Below the pieces are notes generated by a model, which was not told the origin of the DNA, did not search any database, and worked only from the letters and a program-made list of their open reading frames with translations. Source: Symbiodinium natans (taxonomy: Eukaryota; Sar; Dinophyceae; Suessiales; Symbiodiniaceae). From it: a DNA stretch of 64,000 bases. Positions within the stretch are counted from its first letter, which is position 1. Every line of letters begins with the position of its first letter. Positions 11,740-24,160 of the stretch are shown here, one piece after another. Both the position numbers and the translations under genes were made by a program. The DNA lies in NCBI GenBank assembly GCA_905221605.1, contig CAJNDS010002761.1, positions 225,860-289,859 of the forward strand. The letters run 5' to 3'.

Positions 11740-13915
11740 ATGGTGAGTCCGGCCATGCTGAAGGGGATGAACACGGAGGCCCCCCTCAGTCCCGCATGCT
11801 TGGTCTGGCCGTGTTTGCTGCATGTCCTCATGCTCAGGTCTATGGCGAAGGGCACCCTTTCGGCGACCCCGCTTGGTACCAGGCATACAACACGCCCTAC
11901 TACAATGACAGCCACAAGCAGTTCCGAAAGCTGATGCGCGAGTACGTGGATGAGCACATCATGAGCAACGTGCATGACTGGGACACTAGCGCTGACCAAC
12001 CGTTGCAAGCTTTTTTTTGGCGCGGCTTATTCTTGTAAGGCGGAAAAAGGACCGACACTGCTGCGCTGACCAACCAAGGACGAGAAGGGCGTCATTCCCA
12101 AGGAGATGTGCCCCGGCGCGTTGTGAAGCGTTGTGAACATCTGTGAACATGGCAGTACCCCAAATCCAAGAAGGATGGTGGCCAGGGGCCAGAAGAGCTT
12201 GTGTGCACATTGCGCAAGGTACCTTGAAGCTGGCAAGCAGGGCACGCTGGCCCTGTGCATCGGAAGGCCCTGGCCAGAGAAGTACTATGGAAAGGCAAGG
12301 TCACTGTCCAGCTTGGCGTGTGTTTTCTTTGTCTGCATGCGATGTGCTCCTTCCCAAGCGCAAGGCGCCCTGGGGCTTCGAGCCGGACTATTTCCATGAG
12401 CTGATCATGTACCTCGCACGCATGCAAACTGTTCGACTTTGTCCAGCCACAGGGGTTGCCATGGAGCACCAAGCACCAACATACACCAGTCCCATCCAAA
12501 CACCTCGGTAGCAGACTCGCAGACATCATGTTGGGGAGAGCAGGTACGACGAGATGTCGCGGACGGGCTCTGTGGGCTTCCAGTGGGGCATCGCTGGTGG
12601 CACCACCATCGGACTGCCGCCGGTGTACCACCACGGGAGCGAGGAGCTGAAGAACCGCGTGATGCCGCCGTGCGTGAAGGGCGAGAAGGTGTGCTGCCTG
12701 GCCATCACCGAGCCCACAGCCGGCAGTGATGTGGCCAACTTGAAGTGCAGCGCCAAGCTCGAGGGAGATTTTTACATCTTGAATGGCGAGAAGAAGTGGA
12801 TCACCAACGGCATCTTTGCGGACTTCTTCACCGTGGCCTGCCGTACGGGAAAGCCGGGTGTGGGCGGCATCAGCCTGCTTCTTGTAGAGAAGGACATGCC
12901 CGGAGTGGAGACTCGCAAGATGAAGTGCTCGGGCGCGTGGTCATCGGGCACAACTTACATCACCTTCGACGATGCCGCTTGGGGCATTCTTACGATATCT
13001 TCTAGGCCTTCTAGTGTGACATAAGTCTTGAGGTCATGAAAGCACCAAGTCCAGCATCTTTTGTCTGAAACGGCCGCAGAACTTTCGAACCCAGGTCAAG
13101 GTGCCGAAGGGCAACCTTCTCGGCAAAGAGGGCAAGGGCTTCCAGTACATGATGCAGAACTTCAACCACGAGCGCTTCGCGTTCTGTGCCATGAGCACAC
13201 GCTTCGCCCGCGTCTGCCTCGAAGACTCCTTGACGTTTGCCGGCAAGCGCAAGACCTTCGGCAAGACCCTCATCCAGCACCCAGTGATTCGCTGGAAGGT
13301 GGCGGAAATGGCCCGCATGGTCGAGGCAACCCACAACTGGCTCGAGTGGATCACCTACCAGCTGAACACCATGCCCAAGATGGAAGCCATGCTCAAGCTT
13401 GGAGGGCACACTGCGCTGTGCAAGGTCCAGTGCACCAAGGCCCCCTGACCCCAACACGCAAGAACATCTTCCGCCGAGTCTGCACTGATCGTCTGTAGGT
13501 GCCCTTTTAAGACTTAAGTGGCTCTACGTGGGATCTGTCCAGGTGATGGAGTACTGCGCCCGAGAGGCTGCCCAGATCTTTGGAGGCCTCTCCTACTCCA
13601 GAGGAGGCCAAGGCGAGAAGGTCGAGCGACTGAACCGCGAAGTGCGCGCGATGGCCATCCCGGGAGGTGGTCGGCTCGGTGCAACCGCATGTTAGAATGT
13701 TGGATATGATCGGCTGCTCTGTGAGCAACAGCTGCATAGGTGAGCTCTCCTTCACTAGGACACTAGGAAGAGTGGCAAGAGTGCATAGAGTGCCGAATCA
13801 ATGAGGCTCTGAAGAGATCATGCTGGACTTGGGCGTGAAGCAGTCGACAAAGCTGGCCCAGATGGCGAAGATGTTCGCGGAAGCCGCCCCGCAACAGGCG
13901 GCAGCCAAGCTTTGA
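11740..13915 (+). CDS. Acyl-CoA dehydrogenase, copy 4
   Basis: Exons: 11740-11742, 11838-11990, 12079-12119, 12219-12294, 12365-12408, 12544-12973, 13095-13439, 13543-13666 and 13806-13915. The encoded protein has the same motifs and Ala-Lys-Leu end as copy 3, with KEGKGF rather than KEGMGF. The intron before exon 13543-13666 is altered (13440-13542, with an extra GACTTAAG stretch and a lost block relative to other copies), yet its GC start and AG end are kept. The last intron has lost a few bases and changed GAATGAATGAG to GAATCAATGAG without harming the acceptor. Coding sequence conserved while introns drift suggests that the copy is functional. Confidence 0.88.
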
Positions 13916-14378
13916 GCAGCTGTCGATCTTTGTCGGTCGTTTCACACTGAGCTTCCGTTGCTTGCGATTCCAACGGCTTAATGGTGTCGATCTTCAACGG
14001 GCCAAGCCGGGCCACAACTGTTTGAAGATGTTCGTCGAGGGAACCTGCCAGGGCTGTGCCAGGAACTTGTTTTGGGGAGTTGAAGTGGAAAGTGAAAAGC
14101 TGGCGATGGCGCAGGCGTCAGTAGTCCAGTTCAGCAGCGATGCATCGCCCAGGGAGGAGCCTCGACGCGCGTGTTTCATCTTTAGGTCAGATACGAGAGA
14201 CAGCTTTGTCTTTCGACAACAAAGGCTCCTTGAGCGAATCTGGCTGGTGAGTGAATTCGTGGTTCGGGCCGTGGCCCTGTGCCATATTATCATCTGGTGC
14301 TCCTGCTCAACTGGCTATCCCGGCTCAGCATTTTGCATCAGAACAGCGCATCCGCTTCGCAAGTCCCAGTTTCCAGCC

Positions 14379-16566
14379 ATGGTGAGTCCGGCCATGCTGA
14401 AGGGGATGAACACGGAGGCCCCCCTCAGTCCCGCATGCTTGGTCTGGCCGTGTTTGCTGCATGTCCTCATGCTCAGGTCTATGGCGAAGGGCACCCTTTC
14501 GGCGACCCCGCTTGGTACCAGGCATACAACACGCCCTACTACAATGACAGCCACAAGCAGTTCCGAAAGCTGATGCGCGAGTACGTGGATGAGCACATCA
14601 TGAGCAACGTGCATGACTGGGACACTAGCGCTGACCAACCGTTGCAAGCTTTTTTTTGGCGCGGCTTATTCTTGTAAGGCGGAAAAAGGACCGACACTGC
14701 TGCGCTGACCAACCAAGGACGAGAAGGGCGTCATTCCCAAGGAGATGTGCCCCGGCGCGTTGTGAAGCGTTGTGAACATCTGTGAACATGGCAGTACCCC
14801 AAATCCAAGAAGGATGGTGGCCAGGGGCCAGAAGAGCTTGTGTGCACATTGCGCAAGGTACCTTGAAGCTGGCAAGCAGGGCACGCTGGCCCTGTGCATC
14901 GGAAGGCCCTGGCCAGAGAAGTACTATGGAAAGGCAAGGTCACTGTCCAGCTTGGCGTGTGTTTTCTTTGTCTGCATGCGATGTGCTCCTTCCCAAGCGC
15001 AAGGCGCCCTGGGGCTTCGAGCCGGACTATTTCCATGAGCTGATCATGTACCTCGCACGCATGCAAACTGTTCGACTTTGTCCAGCCACAGGGGTTGCCA
15101 TGGAGCACCAAGCACCAACATACACCAGTCCCATCCAAACACCTCGGTAGCAGACTCGCAGACATCATGTTGGGGAGAGCAGGTACGACGAGATGTCGCG
15201 GACGGGCTCTGTGGGCTTCCAGTGGGGCATCGCTGGTGGCACCACCATCGGACTGCCGCCGGTGTACCACCACGGGAGCGAGGAGCTGAAGAACCGCGTG
15301 ATGCCGCCGTGCGTGAAGGGCGAGAAGGTGTGCTGCCTGGCCATCACCGAGCCCACAGCCGGCAGTGATGTGGCCAACTTGAAGTGCAGCGCCAAGCTCG
15401 AGGGAGATTTTTACATCTTGAATGGCGAGAAGAAGTGGATCACCAACGGCATCTTTGCGGACTTCTTCACCGTGGCCTGCCGTACGGGAAAGCCGGGTGT
15501 GGGCGGCATCAGCCTGCTTCTTGTAGAGAAGGACATGCCCGGAGTGGAGACTCGCAAGATGAAGTGCTCGGGCGCGTGGTCATCGGGCACAACTTACATC
15601 ACCTTCGACGATGCCGCTTGGGGCATTCTTACGATATCTTCTAGGCCTTCTAGTGTGACGTAAGTCTTGAGGTCATGAAAAAGCACCAAGTCCAGCATCT
15701 TTTGTCTGAAACGGCCGCAGAACTTTCGACCCCAGGTCAAGGTGCCGAAGGGCAACCTTCTCGGCAAAGAGGGCAAGGGCTTCCAGTACATGATGCAGAA
15801 CTTCAACCACGAGCGCTTCGCATTCTGTGCCATGAGCACACGCTTCGCCCGCGTCTGCCTCGAAGATTCCTTGACGTTTGCCGGCAAGCGCAAGACCTTC
15901 GGCAAGACCCTCATCCAGCACCCAGTGATTCGCTGGAAGGTGGCGGAAATGGCCCGCATGGTCGAGGCAACCCACAACTGGCTCGAGTGGATCACCTACC
16001 AGCTGAACACCATGCCCAAGATGGAAGCCATGCTCAAGCTTGGAGGGCACACCGCGCTGTGCAAGGTCCAGTGCACCAAGGCCCCCTGACCCCAACACAC
16101 AAGAACATCTTCCGCAGAGTCTGCAGTCATCTGCAAGCAGTAGGTGCCCTGTTAAGTGACTCTACCTGTGGGATCTGTCCAGGTGATGGAGTACTGCGCC
16201 CGAGAGGCTGCCCAGATCTTTGGCGGCCTCTCCTACTCCAGAGGAGGCCAAGGCGAGAAGGTCGAGCGACTGAACCGCGAAGTGCGCGCGATGGCCATCC
16301 CGGGAGGTGGTCGGCTTGGTGCAACAGCATGTTAGAATGTTGGATATGATCGGCTGATCTGTGAGCAACAGCTGCATAGGTGAGCTCTCCTTCACTAGGA
16401 CACTAGGAAGAGTGGCAAGAGTGCGGCAAGAGTGCATAGAGTGCCGAATGAATGAGGCTCTGAAGAGATCATGCTGGACTTGGGCGTGAAGCAGTCGACA
16501 AAGCTGGCCCAGATGGCGAAGATGTTCGCGGAAGCCGCCCCGCAACAGGCGGCGGCCAAGCTTTGA
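14379..16566 (+). CDS. Acyl-CoA dehydrogenase, copy 5 (last of array)
   Basis: Exons: 14379-14381, 14477-14629, 14718-14758, 14858-14933, 15004-15047, 15183-15612, 15736-16080, 16183-16306 and 16457-16566. Motifs, phases and the Ala-Lys-Leu end are as in copies 2-4. The final intron carries a short internal duplication (GAGTGCGGCAAGAGTGC near 16417-16436). Its spacer has diver­ged slightly more (TTGGGGAGTTGAAG near 14071) than the others. Downstream of the TGA the sequence no longer matches the array, so this copy has a different 3' flank from the others. If the copies are transcribed together, this one would supply the transcript end. Confidence 0.88.
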
Positions 16567-17344
16567 GCAACGGACACCAGAAACGTGCGCATAGAGACGT
16601 GCTAAGAAAAGCCCAGAAAAGCAACTGTTTAAAGCCATCCGCAGCAGCAGGGAACCTTGAGGACCGGATGACTGTATGCACAGCACTTGATATGGTCAGC
16701 ACAAATGGGGCCTGCTGCTGCCACAGTTTCAGACTTCCAACATTGGCGTCCCGCCACGCTGCAAAACGACACTGCTTTTGAATCCAGCTGTCCTAGCGCA
16801 AAATCCGCCATATGCTTGCATTCTTCGGCTTCACGCTTGGACATACCTTCCTTTGCATGGCTTGCCGTAGGGCTCTAGCAGCACAGCAGCATAGGGCCAA
16901 GTCCCTCGGGCTGCAACTTGCCTGCCGAAGGTTAAGTTAGCTGTTGTCAACCAGCCTTGTGCTTATTTCCTGGCAAGCCTGCGTGCGTGCGTGAATTTCC
17001 ATACGAGATGGCAGACCGAAGCCTGAACCGTTGCGGAACTTCAGGTCACGTGGCAATGTTATCTCCGCGCCCATTGTCTCCGAGCCCATATGATCCCGTC
17101 CCAAACGACTCCCTCTGTTCAGAGGCACGGCGCGGCCACACATGCTTTGCGACCATGCAAGGGAGTTTAAAGACATCCGAGATCCTTGTGCCAGGACTTT
17201 CTCCTCAACCCAGATTCATCGCCAGGGAAGTTGAAGTACGTTGGAAATGGAAGAGGGGCACCTTGGCAGTCGAAGCATCGAGGGGTACCAATTCTTGTAT
17301 TTTTGCTTGAGTGCCTTTCAAGATCTTGACAACCACGCCAGGCT
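16567..17344. other. No gene recognised
   Basis: Single-copy sequence following the array. Overlapping short frames on both strands, none with a recognisable domain or a convincing splice pattern. Confidence 0.5.
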
Positions 17345-17665
17345 TTTGCAAAAGTGGACGATGTGAAGTTTGTGGGTGAGGGCCGGGGTGACTATGATGT
17401 CGTTCAGGAAGCCAGTTGGTGGCGAAGGCGCGGCTGCGAAGAACCCAAGTGTTCTTCAATCTTCGTTTTGTCGGTATACTAGTGCTGACAGAGGTGCTTG
17501 TGCTGGATTACTTGCGCGTGCCTGCTGATCGCACTTCTCATTGCGGCGATAATCGTCTCAAGAAGTTACCAACACGCCTTAGCAGATGTGGTGCCCCGTT
17601 TCTCGACTGAAATACGCCACAGTTCAAATTTAGGCATGCACCGTGATGCTCCGTCTGAGGCATAG
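17345..17665 (+). pseudogene. Decayed membrane-protein fragment
   Basis: One frame reads KVDDVKFVGEGRGDYDVVQE from about 17351, then a Cys-containing stretch, then two in-frame stops (TAG 17480-17482, TGA 17486-17488). It then continues as a strongly hydrophobic helix (CACLLIALLIAAIIVS) and a polar tail ending at TAG 17663-17665. The shared frame on both sides of the stops suggests one former gene. A short intron covering the stops is an alternative, but the 21-nt GT-AG interval available (17473-17493) is too small. The protein family is not recognised. Confidence 0.35.
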
Positions 17666-19051
17666 CGACTCGTGCGGTGGGTGTTGTGAAATCGCTACAG
17701 TTATGCTTTTTAATGATCTCAGGCTACAGCTGTTACACCAGTGACGGCAGCTTGCCACCTCCCAACGCGCACATGATCCAGACCTGGTCAGTTCCGCATC
17801 GCATCTGGTGTTGTGACAATGTGGGAGTCGGCTGTGAACCTGCCACAAGCTGCGGCCACAGCTTTCTGCTGCCATGCTTTGCTTGTCGCCTGCCGAATCT
17901 TTTGCCACCTGGTTTGAATCAATGTGTGCTTACCACATCTGTGCTTAACGTCGGCTGCGAGGTGTGACAACAACCTTGATGCCGACGACGTGGATCATGG
18001 TGCCAGTGCCGGATTTCAATCCGGTTGCTCGTCAGCAGGTAGGTGCTAAGGGCGGTCCTCTAGCAGCCAGCAGTGTATCTTTGTTTGCAGCTGCAGCCAG
18101 CCTAAGGGCTTCCTGGCGCCGTACCGGCCTCAGCTGCCAACAGCAAGGAATATGGACCCTAACATACCTGTGTGAAACTTGATATTCTGATATACTACGC
18201 ATAAAAATGTATATGCGTACATGAGTGTACGAGTTCACGGCTCACCAAGGCATGGGCCCGGCGGACCTCCTGTTGTGCCTTTTGCCGCGTGGCAGCATCA
18301 GGTGTTCTCTTTTGCCCTTCCAGCCATTCGCACGGGACCTCAAACTGGCCGCCCTGGAAAAAGTGGTTTCGAGCCTCCACGCCTTGCGGCTGGTTTAGGT
18401 AAGGTTAGGTAAGGAGTGGGGAGGTGTTGTCTACACACTTAGGCGATGCAATTCCATTGCCACGTGGGCATCCCCGCCAGCTGGTCGCGCCGCGGCTAAG
18501 CAGTTCGCCTCTGCCTGGCAGGGGAAGCAGGGAGTGGATTCTGTTCCTTCTGGAAATCGCAACCGGAGGGCCAAGCTTCGCAAGAGTCTCAGCCAGAAAT
18601 GCCACTCCTCAGGCCGGAGCAGCTGGCCTTCTGCTGCGAGCGAACTCAGATTGGCTGCCCAACTCCAGCGCCCGCAACGGTTCCACCGGAGCCAGACTGC
18701 GTTGCTGAGCTGCATTGATGTGCTAGTGTGGCCTGTTTGTTGGCACCCTTGGCTACTGTGGTCATGGATTTGGCCGGCATTGGGTCTCTTGAGTGGTGTG
18801 CTCACTTGTGGCTCTGTGATCTTTACAAACTTTCAGTGTCGGAAAGTGTGTTGGTGCCAGCCCCAATGAGATGGAATGATATGTTCCATCACAACTCTTT
18901 GACTGCGAGTCGGCTCGAGCCATGCATTCACATGCTTTGCAGATTATGATTGCCCTGGCGTTTTGGAGTTCATCTGTACCTGTATATACACATCTACTTG
19001 ACTCAAATGAAGCAGCGCATTGCAAGTTCACTCAGAAACTGGTTTCCTCGG
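17666..19051. other. No confident gene
   Basis: Short frames only. The longest (18534-18869 +, 18431-18805 -) overlap on opposite strands, have no domain, and look like chance openings in GC-rich DNA. Confidence 0.5.
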
Positions 19052-20362
19052 ATGGCACGGATCAGAGCATGCGTTGTCCTGATCCTGGCGGTGCATGCTT
19101 CGAGCTCGGTTCCTGAGTTCCAGAGCGAGGATGCCTTCCTGCAAGGCTTGGAGGATCCAGGCATTGAGAGTGCCATACTCTCAAGCAGCCTGCAGTGGAT
19201 GCGCACATGCGTTGCCAACAGCTGGTGGAAGGCTGCCAGAGCCATCGTTTCCCGCACCCACTTGCAGAAGCCTCTAGATGGTGAATCCTCTGGACTAGCT
19301 GCCTTAAGTGCCGAGGTCCGTGCGTTGATCAAAGATGTGAAGCAGCAAGCAGACCAATTTGCTGAGTACGCAGACGCGACATTCCGTGGGCACAGGCAGG
19401 GCCTGGACGACGTGCCATGCGCATTGCAATGGGCGCAGAACTCGACCACGGTGTTCCTGGCTGTAAAGTACGCGAGCCGGTGGTCGGCTCCTGGAGCCAT
19501 CGAGATCACAGATGTCAGCGTCAACGTCACTGATGACACCTTTGTCTTGGCAGGCTTCGGGCACCACTCCAACATTCGGAAGCGCTACTTCGTTGACCTG
19601 CCGCTCTTTGCCGACGTGGTGCCAAGTCGCAGCTCTTGGTCGGCAGCATCGGTCGGCCGTGCCACCGCCACAATCCACAAGGCTCAGGCAGGCAAGTGGA
19701 GCCGCCTGACACGGGCAACAGACAAGTCGAAGCACCAGATCACGAGCTGGCTAGACATGGAGGAGCGTTGGTCTGAAGAGCTTAAGAACAGGCGCCCGGA
19801 AGCAAAATCGACAGAACAACCCAAGGCAATGGGAGGGTTTAGACATCGGTTTTCTTTTGTCGATAGCTTCGGACTACTGAACAGGTTGCGAGTGGTTCTG
19901 TTTTTATACACTGTATGTTTGGTTGCGAACGGTAGTTTTTCGATGTGCCAGGCGAAGGCAGAGACGACAAGCCCTGCACCGCCGAGCAGAGAGAAGGGCC
20001 AGCGAGTCCACACGCCGATGTACAAGAAAGTGCAACGGCAGCTGCATCGGCAGATCAAGCGCTTGTGGAAATACCTTCGCCGAGGCGCGGGGCTTCTCAA
20101 CTCCCGTGTCGGTCATCATTGTGGCTGAGCTTTGCCTGCGGCTTCATTCATCTTTTTGCAGGTCTGCCCTGGCTTCTGTTCTTTCTGGGCGGGTTCCTCA
20201 TATGGCTGGCCTTCCGCACCCAATTGGCTCCCCATGTTCCATGGCGGCACATGGCTGCGGGAATTCCAGCATCTCTCTCAGACCCGTCAACTGTGCTGTT
20301 CGGATTTCTCCCATTCTGTCCCTGGAATGTGGGGGCTTCCGAGATTCGGGGACCCCTAAAAT
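19052..20362 (+). CDS. Secretory-pathway CS (p23/HSP20-like)-domain membrane protein
   Basis: The chosen ATG at 19052 opens a signal peptide (MARIRACVVLILAVHASSS); an in-frame upstream start at 18950 would bury it. Residues about 20-115 are helical and unrecognised. About 118-230 read like a CS domain, a beta-sandwich co-chaperone fold: it starts near LQWAQNSTTVFLAVKY, continues through IEITDVSVNVTDDTF, and contains KRYFVDLPLF. A polar linker with a Trp-rich stretch (SWLDMEERW) follows. A last exon from 20162, after a TTTTTGCAG acceptor, encodes a transmembrane helix (LPWLLFFLGGFLIWLAF). Signal peptide, CS domain and C-terminal helix suggest an ER membrane co-chaperone-like role. Internal splice sites between about 19830 and 20161 are unresolved. 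The last 11 codons and the TAG lie inside an inverted-repeat element. Confidence 0.6.
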
Positions 20363-20432
20363 AGACCCCCAAATAGTAGGATTCCCTTGTAATAAGGACC
20401 CCAAAAAGGTACCCCGAATTTCGGAAACCCCC
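20331..20432. mobile_element. Small inverted-repeat element, family A, copy 1
   Basis: About 102 bp with 21-bp terminal inverted repeats: 20331-20351 (GGGGGCTTCCGAGATTCGGGG) pairs with 20412-20432 with two mismatches. The interior carries ATAGACCCCCAAATAGTAGG, which recurs in reverse orientation in the element at 31339-31446. It has no coding capacity, so it is a MITE-like non-autonomous element. It provides the stop codon of the CS-domain gene. Confidence 0.75.
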
Positions 20433-21355
20433 ATGCGGCCCCACGTGTCAGCAGGTTGCCGAGATGGAGCAGGTCTCGGAGCCGCAGTTTGATGTTGGCC
20501 CCAGCGTCGCGGAGGCAACGAGGGCATTCGGAAAGGTTTCTCTACCCGCTTGCTGCACGCAACTGTCCGGGTAGCACTTAAGGCTCCTTCTTTAAAGAAT
20601 CATGGCATGTTGTTTCCAGCAGAGAACATTGCAGCGCAGTCATGGCATTGCAGCAGCCATCCGCAGCCAGTCGGAAGCTGCTGCAGGTGTTGGCGGCGGC
20701 TTCATCCGCCGCAGAGACTGACAGCTGACGAAAGACCGGCGTGGCAAAATGGAGCTGCACCCATAACTGGTCCGTCCTGCTAGGTCATTGCATGCCATGC
20801 CCCAGAGAGCCACGAAGGTTGTCTCGGCCGGCAACAATCCTGTGGCATGGCCTCCCAGCAAGCGAGAATGGCCTCGACCTGAGTTTGCCCTGACGCAAGG
20901 CACTGTATCTTGATTCTCTCTCTGCTTTTTCCTGCTTCCAGTTGGGCAACGTCAGCTTTCGAAGCATGCAGTAGCTTTACTTACAGGCGGTTGACGAGGG
21001 CTGTAGGCTAAAACAGAGAGGGTCATGTGGCATCTCAAAGCATTCGAGACATCTGCTGGCCAAGGGCCTTGGCAACTAGGGCAACCAGGGCTTTAGGGGA
21101 AATATAAATAGAAACACAAATATATGAATATAAACATATAGGTATATTTCTAACTAATATATATATATATACATATTCGGGCATGAGGGCTTTGTCAGAG
21201 TTTGGGCAATGGCTCTGGAAACGCTCTTTCACCATTGCTCCAGGTGTTGCGTGCAGCATCAGACTGGCTGTGTGCAGGAGCCCTTACCTTGCCCAACTAG
21301 AGAAGGTGTGGATCTTCTAGTGGTGCTTCTTCTGAAACATTTTCTGTATCTGCAG
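20433..21355. other. No confident gene
   Basis: Short overlapping frames. An AT-rich tract at about 21100-21175 (TATATATATATATACATAT) interrupts otherwise GC-rich DNA. Confidence 0.5.
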
Positions 21356-21463
21356 GAGGCACAGACTGTGCTGCCAACTGCGCTGCCTGTGGCTGCTGAG
21401 CTGTACGACTGCACCGAAGGCTCGCCCCTTAAAGTGCTACTGGAAGCGAAGCTGATCGGATGA
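21356..21463 (+). CDS. Candidate terminal exon, unknown protein
   Basis: A good acceptor (TTTTCTGTATCTGCAG, then G) opens a frame of 35 residues (EAQTVLPTALPVAAELYDCT and on to LLEAKLIG) ending at TGA. Composition is protein-like and the AG-G acceptor matches the other genes. The upstream exon is not identified. No family recognised. Confidence 0.35.
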   Translation, partial: EAQTVLPTALPVAAELYDCTEGSPLKVLLEAKLIG

Positions 21464-21684
21464 GCAACTTGCTGCGGAGGGTATGCCAATTGGCCAGAAT
21501 GGCCGAGTGACAAGCAATCCTGGTGTTGCGTGAAGCCCAGCCGTTTGTCAGTTCCGTGCAGTTGCTTTACATGCTAGTGGCTACTGCATGATGCCAGCTG
21601 TGCAGAAGGTGAACACCACTCCCGTGCTTGCCCATCAGCGGCCGAACAAGCGTATGACTGCTGCCTGGCTGCTTTAAACTGAAG

Positions 21685-21955
<271 letters not shown>

Positions 21956-22596
21956 AAGTTGTAGTTGCGATCCCAGCTAGATAGATGCCTGCAATGTTGC
22001 TCGAAGCTCGGATGGCAAGGCAGCACGATCGAGAGTTCATGGGACACTGCACAGACAGAGTGGTGCTTGGCCTGCAATTATGCATCTGCTCCCGCTCCAC
22101 AGCATTGAACGTGCTTGGCTGAAATGGTGAGATTCGAGCAGTGTCTGTCGCCAACGATGCGAGGGAGTTGCATCTCTGCTATTGTTCCATCTATGCGAAG
22201 TGAATACTTGCGGGTCTGACTATACCTCACATGTGCTCATACTGTGGCCTCTTTCATCGTCAGTGTTGGCGTGCGCGTGCATCCCGAAATTTGAAGGACA
22301 TAGTACATACTGTGATTTCTGCATCGGCTGGTGTCTCGAGGGTCGCAGGTGTCCAACACCACGGTGCATCAGAAAACCCAGGACCCAAAGCAGGCAACCC
22401 TGAACTCAGGAAGCAGGCCAGCGGCAGTTTCACTTCAGGGGGAACAAACGTTCAAGGTTGCAAGATAACTGCGGCCACGCCCTTCCCCTGAAGCCAGCCA
22501 CTAGGAAAGAAATAAGTTCGGCTGCAAGCCAGCAGCGGAACAAAGAAGCAAACCACCTCGAGCAGACTAGGGGGCGCTGCACAATTGGGCGTCACG

Positions 22597-22632
<36 letters not shown>

Positions 22633-24160
22633 TTGAGGTGGTGCCATGCTTTGCTGCATGTTGCAAGTCCATCCACAACCGCATGGACTCACACTGGCTG
22701 GCCTTGGCTAACCCTTTTAGGGATGATGTGCACGGCTTCCGGCAGCCTGGGCAGTGTGCCTAGAGCATCGCCACTGGAGCAACACTTAGATAGATCTTTT
22801 GAAGCCGTATTTAGTAAGGTCGCCCGCTTGGCCCCAGCATTCATCAGCATCCACCAGCGACCCCATTCCCGATGGGCACAGGGACTGGACGCCAATTGGC
22901 AGTTTTACCCAACCTCGCTACAATGCTACATAGCAGCGCCGTGGAGACTGAAGAGCCAAGATTCTGTCAAAAGAAAAGGTTGCATACGGGCGGCAAGAAA
23001 ACACACCGTGTTCATGCTCGACTGTCTAGAAGTGTCCTTGGCCTCCAAACCGCTAACGACGTGCGAACTGTAGGACGTGCTCCGCCCAAGCTCAGGTGCT
23101 GCACTCACCATGGCAAGGGATGCTCTGAGTGAAACGACCCGGGCAATTGCCCCAAGCTACCGACCGTGCGAAGCACGAAACGAGCACTGTAGTGTCAAGG
23201 CTTCATGATGAAAGCCATGAAGTTGACGTGAGAATCATGAGGCCATTGTGCGATAGCGTTTGTGTTGGTAGCAAAAGTTGCCGTTGCCCGACAGGGCCCG
23301 TAGATCCGGCGCAAAGGCCTCAAATTTGAGAGGTGCAACTCCAGCTTCGAATCCAAAGCAGGTTCGGGCCGCGGTGCATGGGAGCGGCGTGCTAGAAGTA
23401 AGCCCAAACAATTTTGGCAGAGCCCTCTTTGCACACGGCAGCATGTGTTCTTAGGCCCTGGACAGCGGAGGCAGATTAACATTCTTTTTGTAAGAGGCTC
23501 CTCCATGCACCTTGTATTTGAGTGCGAAGTGCGAAGTTTTTTCGCGTAAGTCGCTGTCTTTTTCCACCCCGATAGAGAATTAGCGGATATTAACCGCAAG
23601 ACCCCTGGCCCTTAAAGCTAAAGGCCCACCTAGGCTTTTGCATCGGTCTTTCCCTGTCAAGTTGTATGTGAGGCGTGAAAGGCAGGTCAGGAGCCAGCTT
23701 TTGAACCCCAAAGGGCTTCAGAAAGCTGTTGGATGATGCTCCACCGTAACCAAATGCTTGAAAGCTGCAGTACAGATGTCAGGAGATGTGAAGTGACCCC
23801 GGTTGCTGCCAGGCTGAAGGCCAGCAGCATTGCCAGAAGACCAGAAATCTGGTAACTGTCAAGCACCAGCGTGTCTGCGAGACAAATCAGTGCAGAGTTG
23901 CAGCGCCTTGCGCCTGCAAGCCGAAACGAGACTTCATCCTGTTGTCATCTGTTGTCTACTTGACAAGCACTGACCACTGCCACGGCACCGCGCCGGCCCC
24001 TCTGCCATGTGAAGGCGGGTACATTCGTAAATGATTTTGTGCGCCTTCATGGTGCCCAGGCCGAGTATAAGCACTTCATGGTGGCGCATACAGCACACAT
24101 TTGCATCAATGACTTCCTTACGATCTAGCAGAATCTAGCAGCAAAGCTCTGCAAGTCACC
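21956..24160. other. Mostly non-coding
   Basis: A (TG)n microsatellite lies at about 22600-22630. A short Cys-rich frame on + at 22231-22491 starts MCSYCGLFHRQCW but shows no complete zinc-finger pattern. No other coding signal found. Confidence 0.45.

Larger units (their letters stand above)
4343..16566 (+). repeat. Tandem array of an acyl-CoA dehydrogenase gene, five copies
   Basis: Five head-to-tail copies of one gene. Equivalent ATG positions are 6460, 9101, 11740 and 14379, giving periods of 2,641, 2,639 and 2,639 bp; the first copy (4343-6039) lacks its 5' exons. Exons, introns and about 420-bp spacers are all nearly identical, so the whole gene plus spacer was duplicated recently or is being homogenised. 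The right edge is abrupt: copy 5 matches the others through its TGA (16564-16566) and diverges within a few bases. Head-to-tail arrays with short spacers are a known feature of dinoflagellate genes and fit polycistronic transcription with spliced-leader trans-splicing; that mechanism is inferred, not seen. Confidence 0.95.

Noticed and set aside
5184-16349. 213-224-codon frames and reverse 141-174-codon frames in each array unit
   Set aside because: They overlap the true exons in other frames and run through introns; the dehydrogenase frame explains the conservation.
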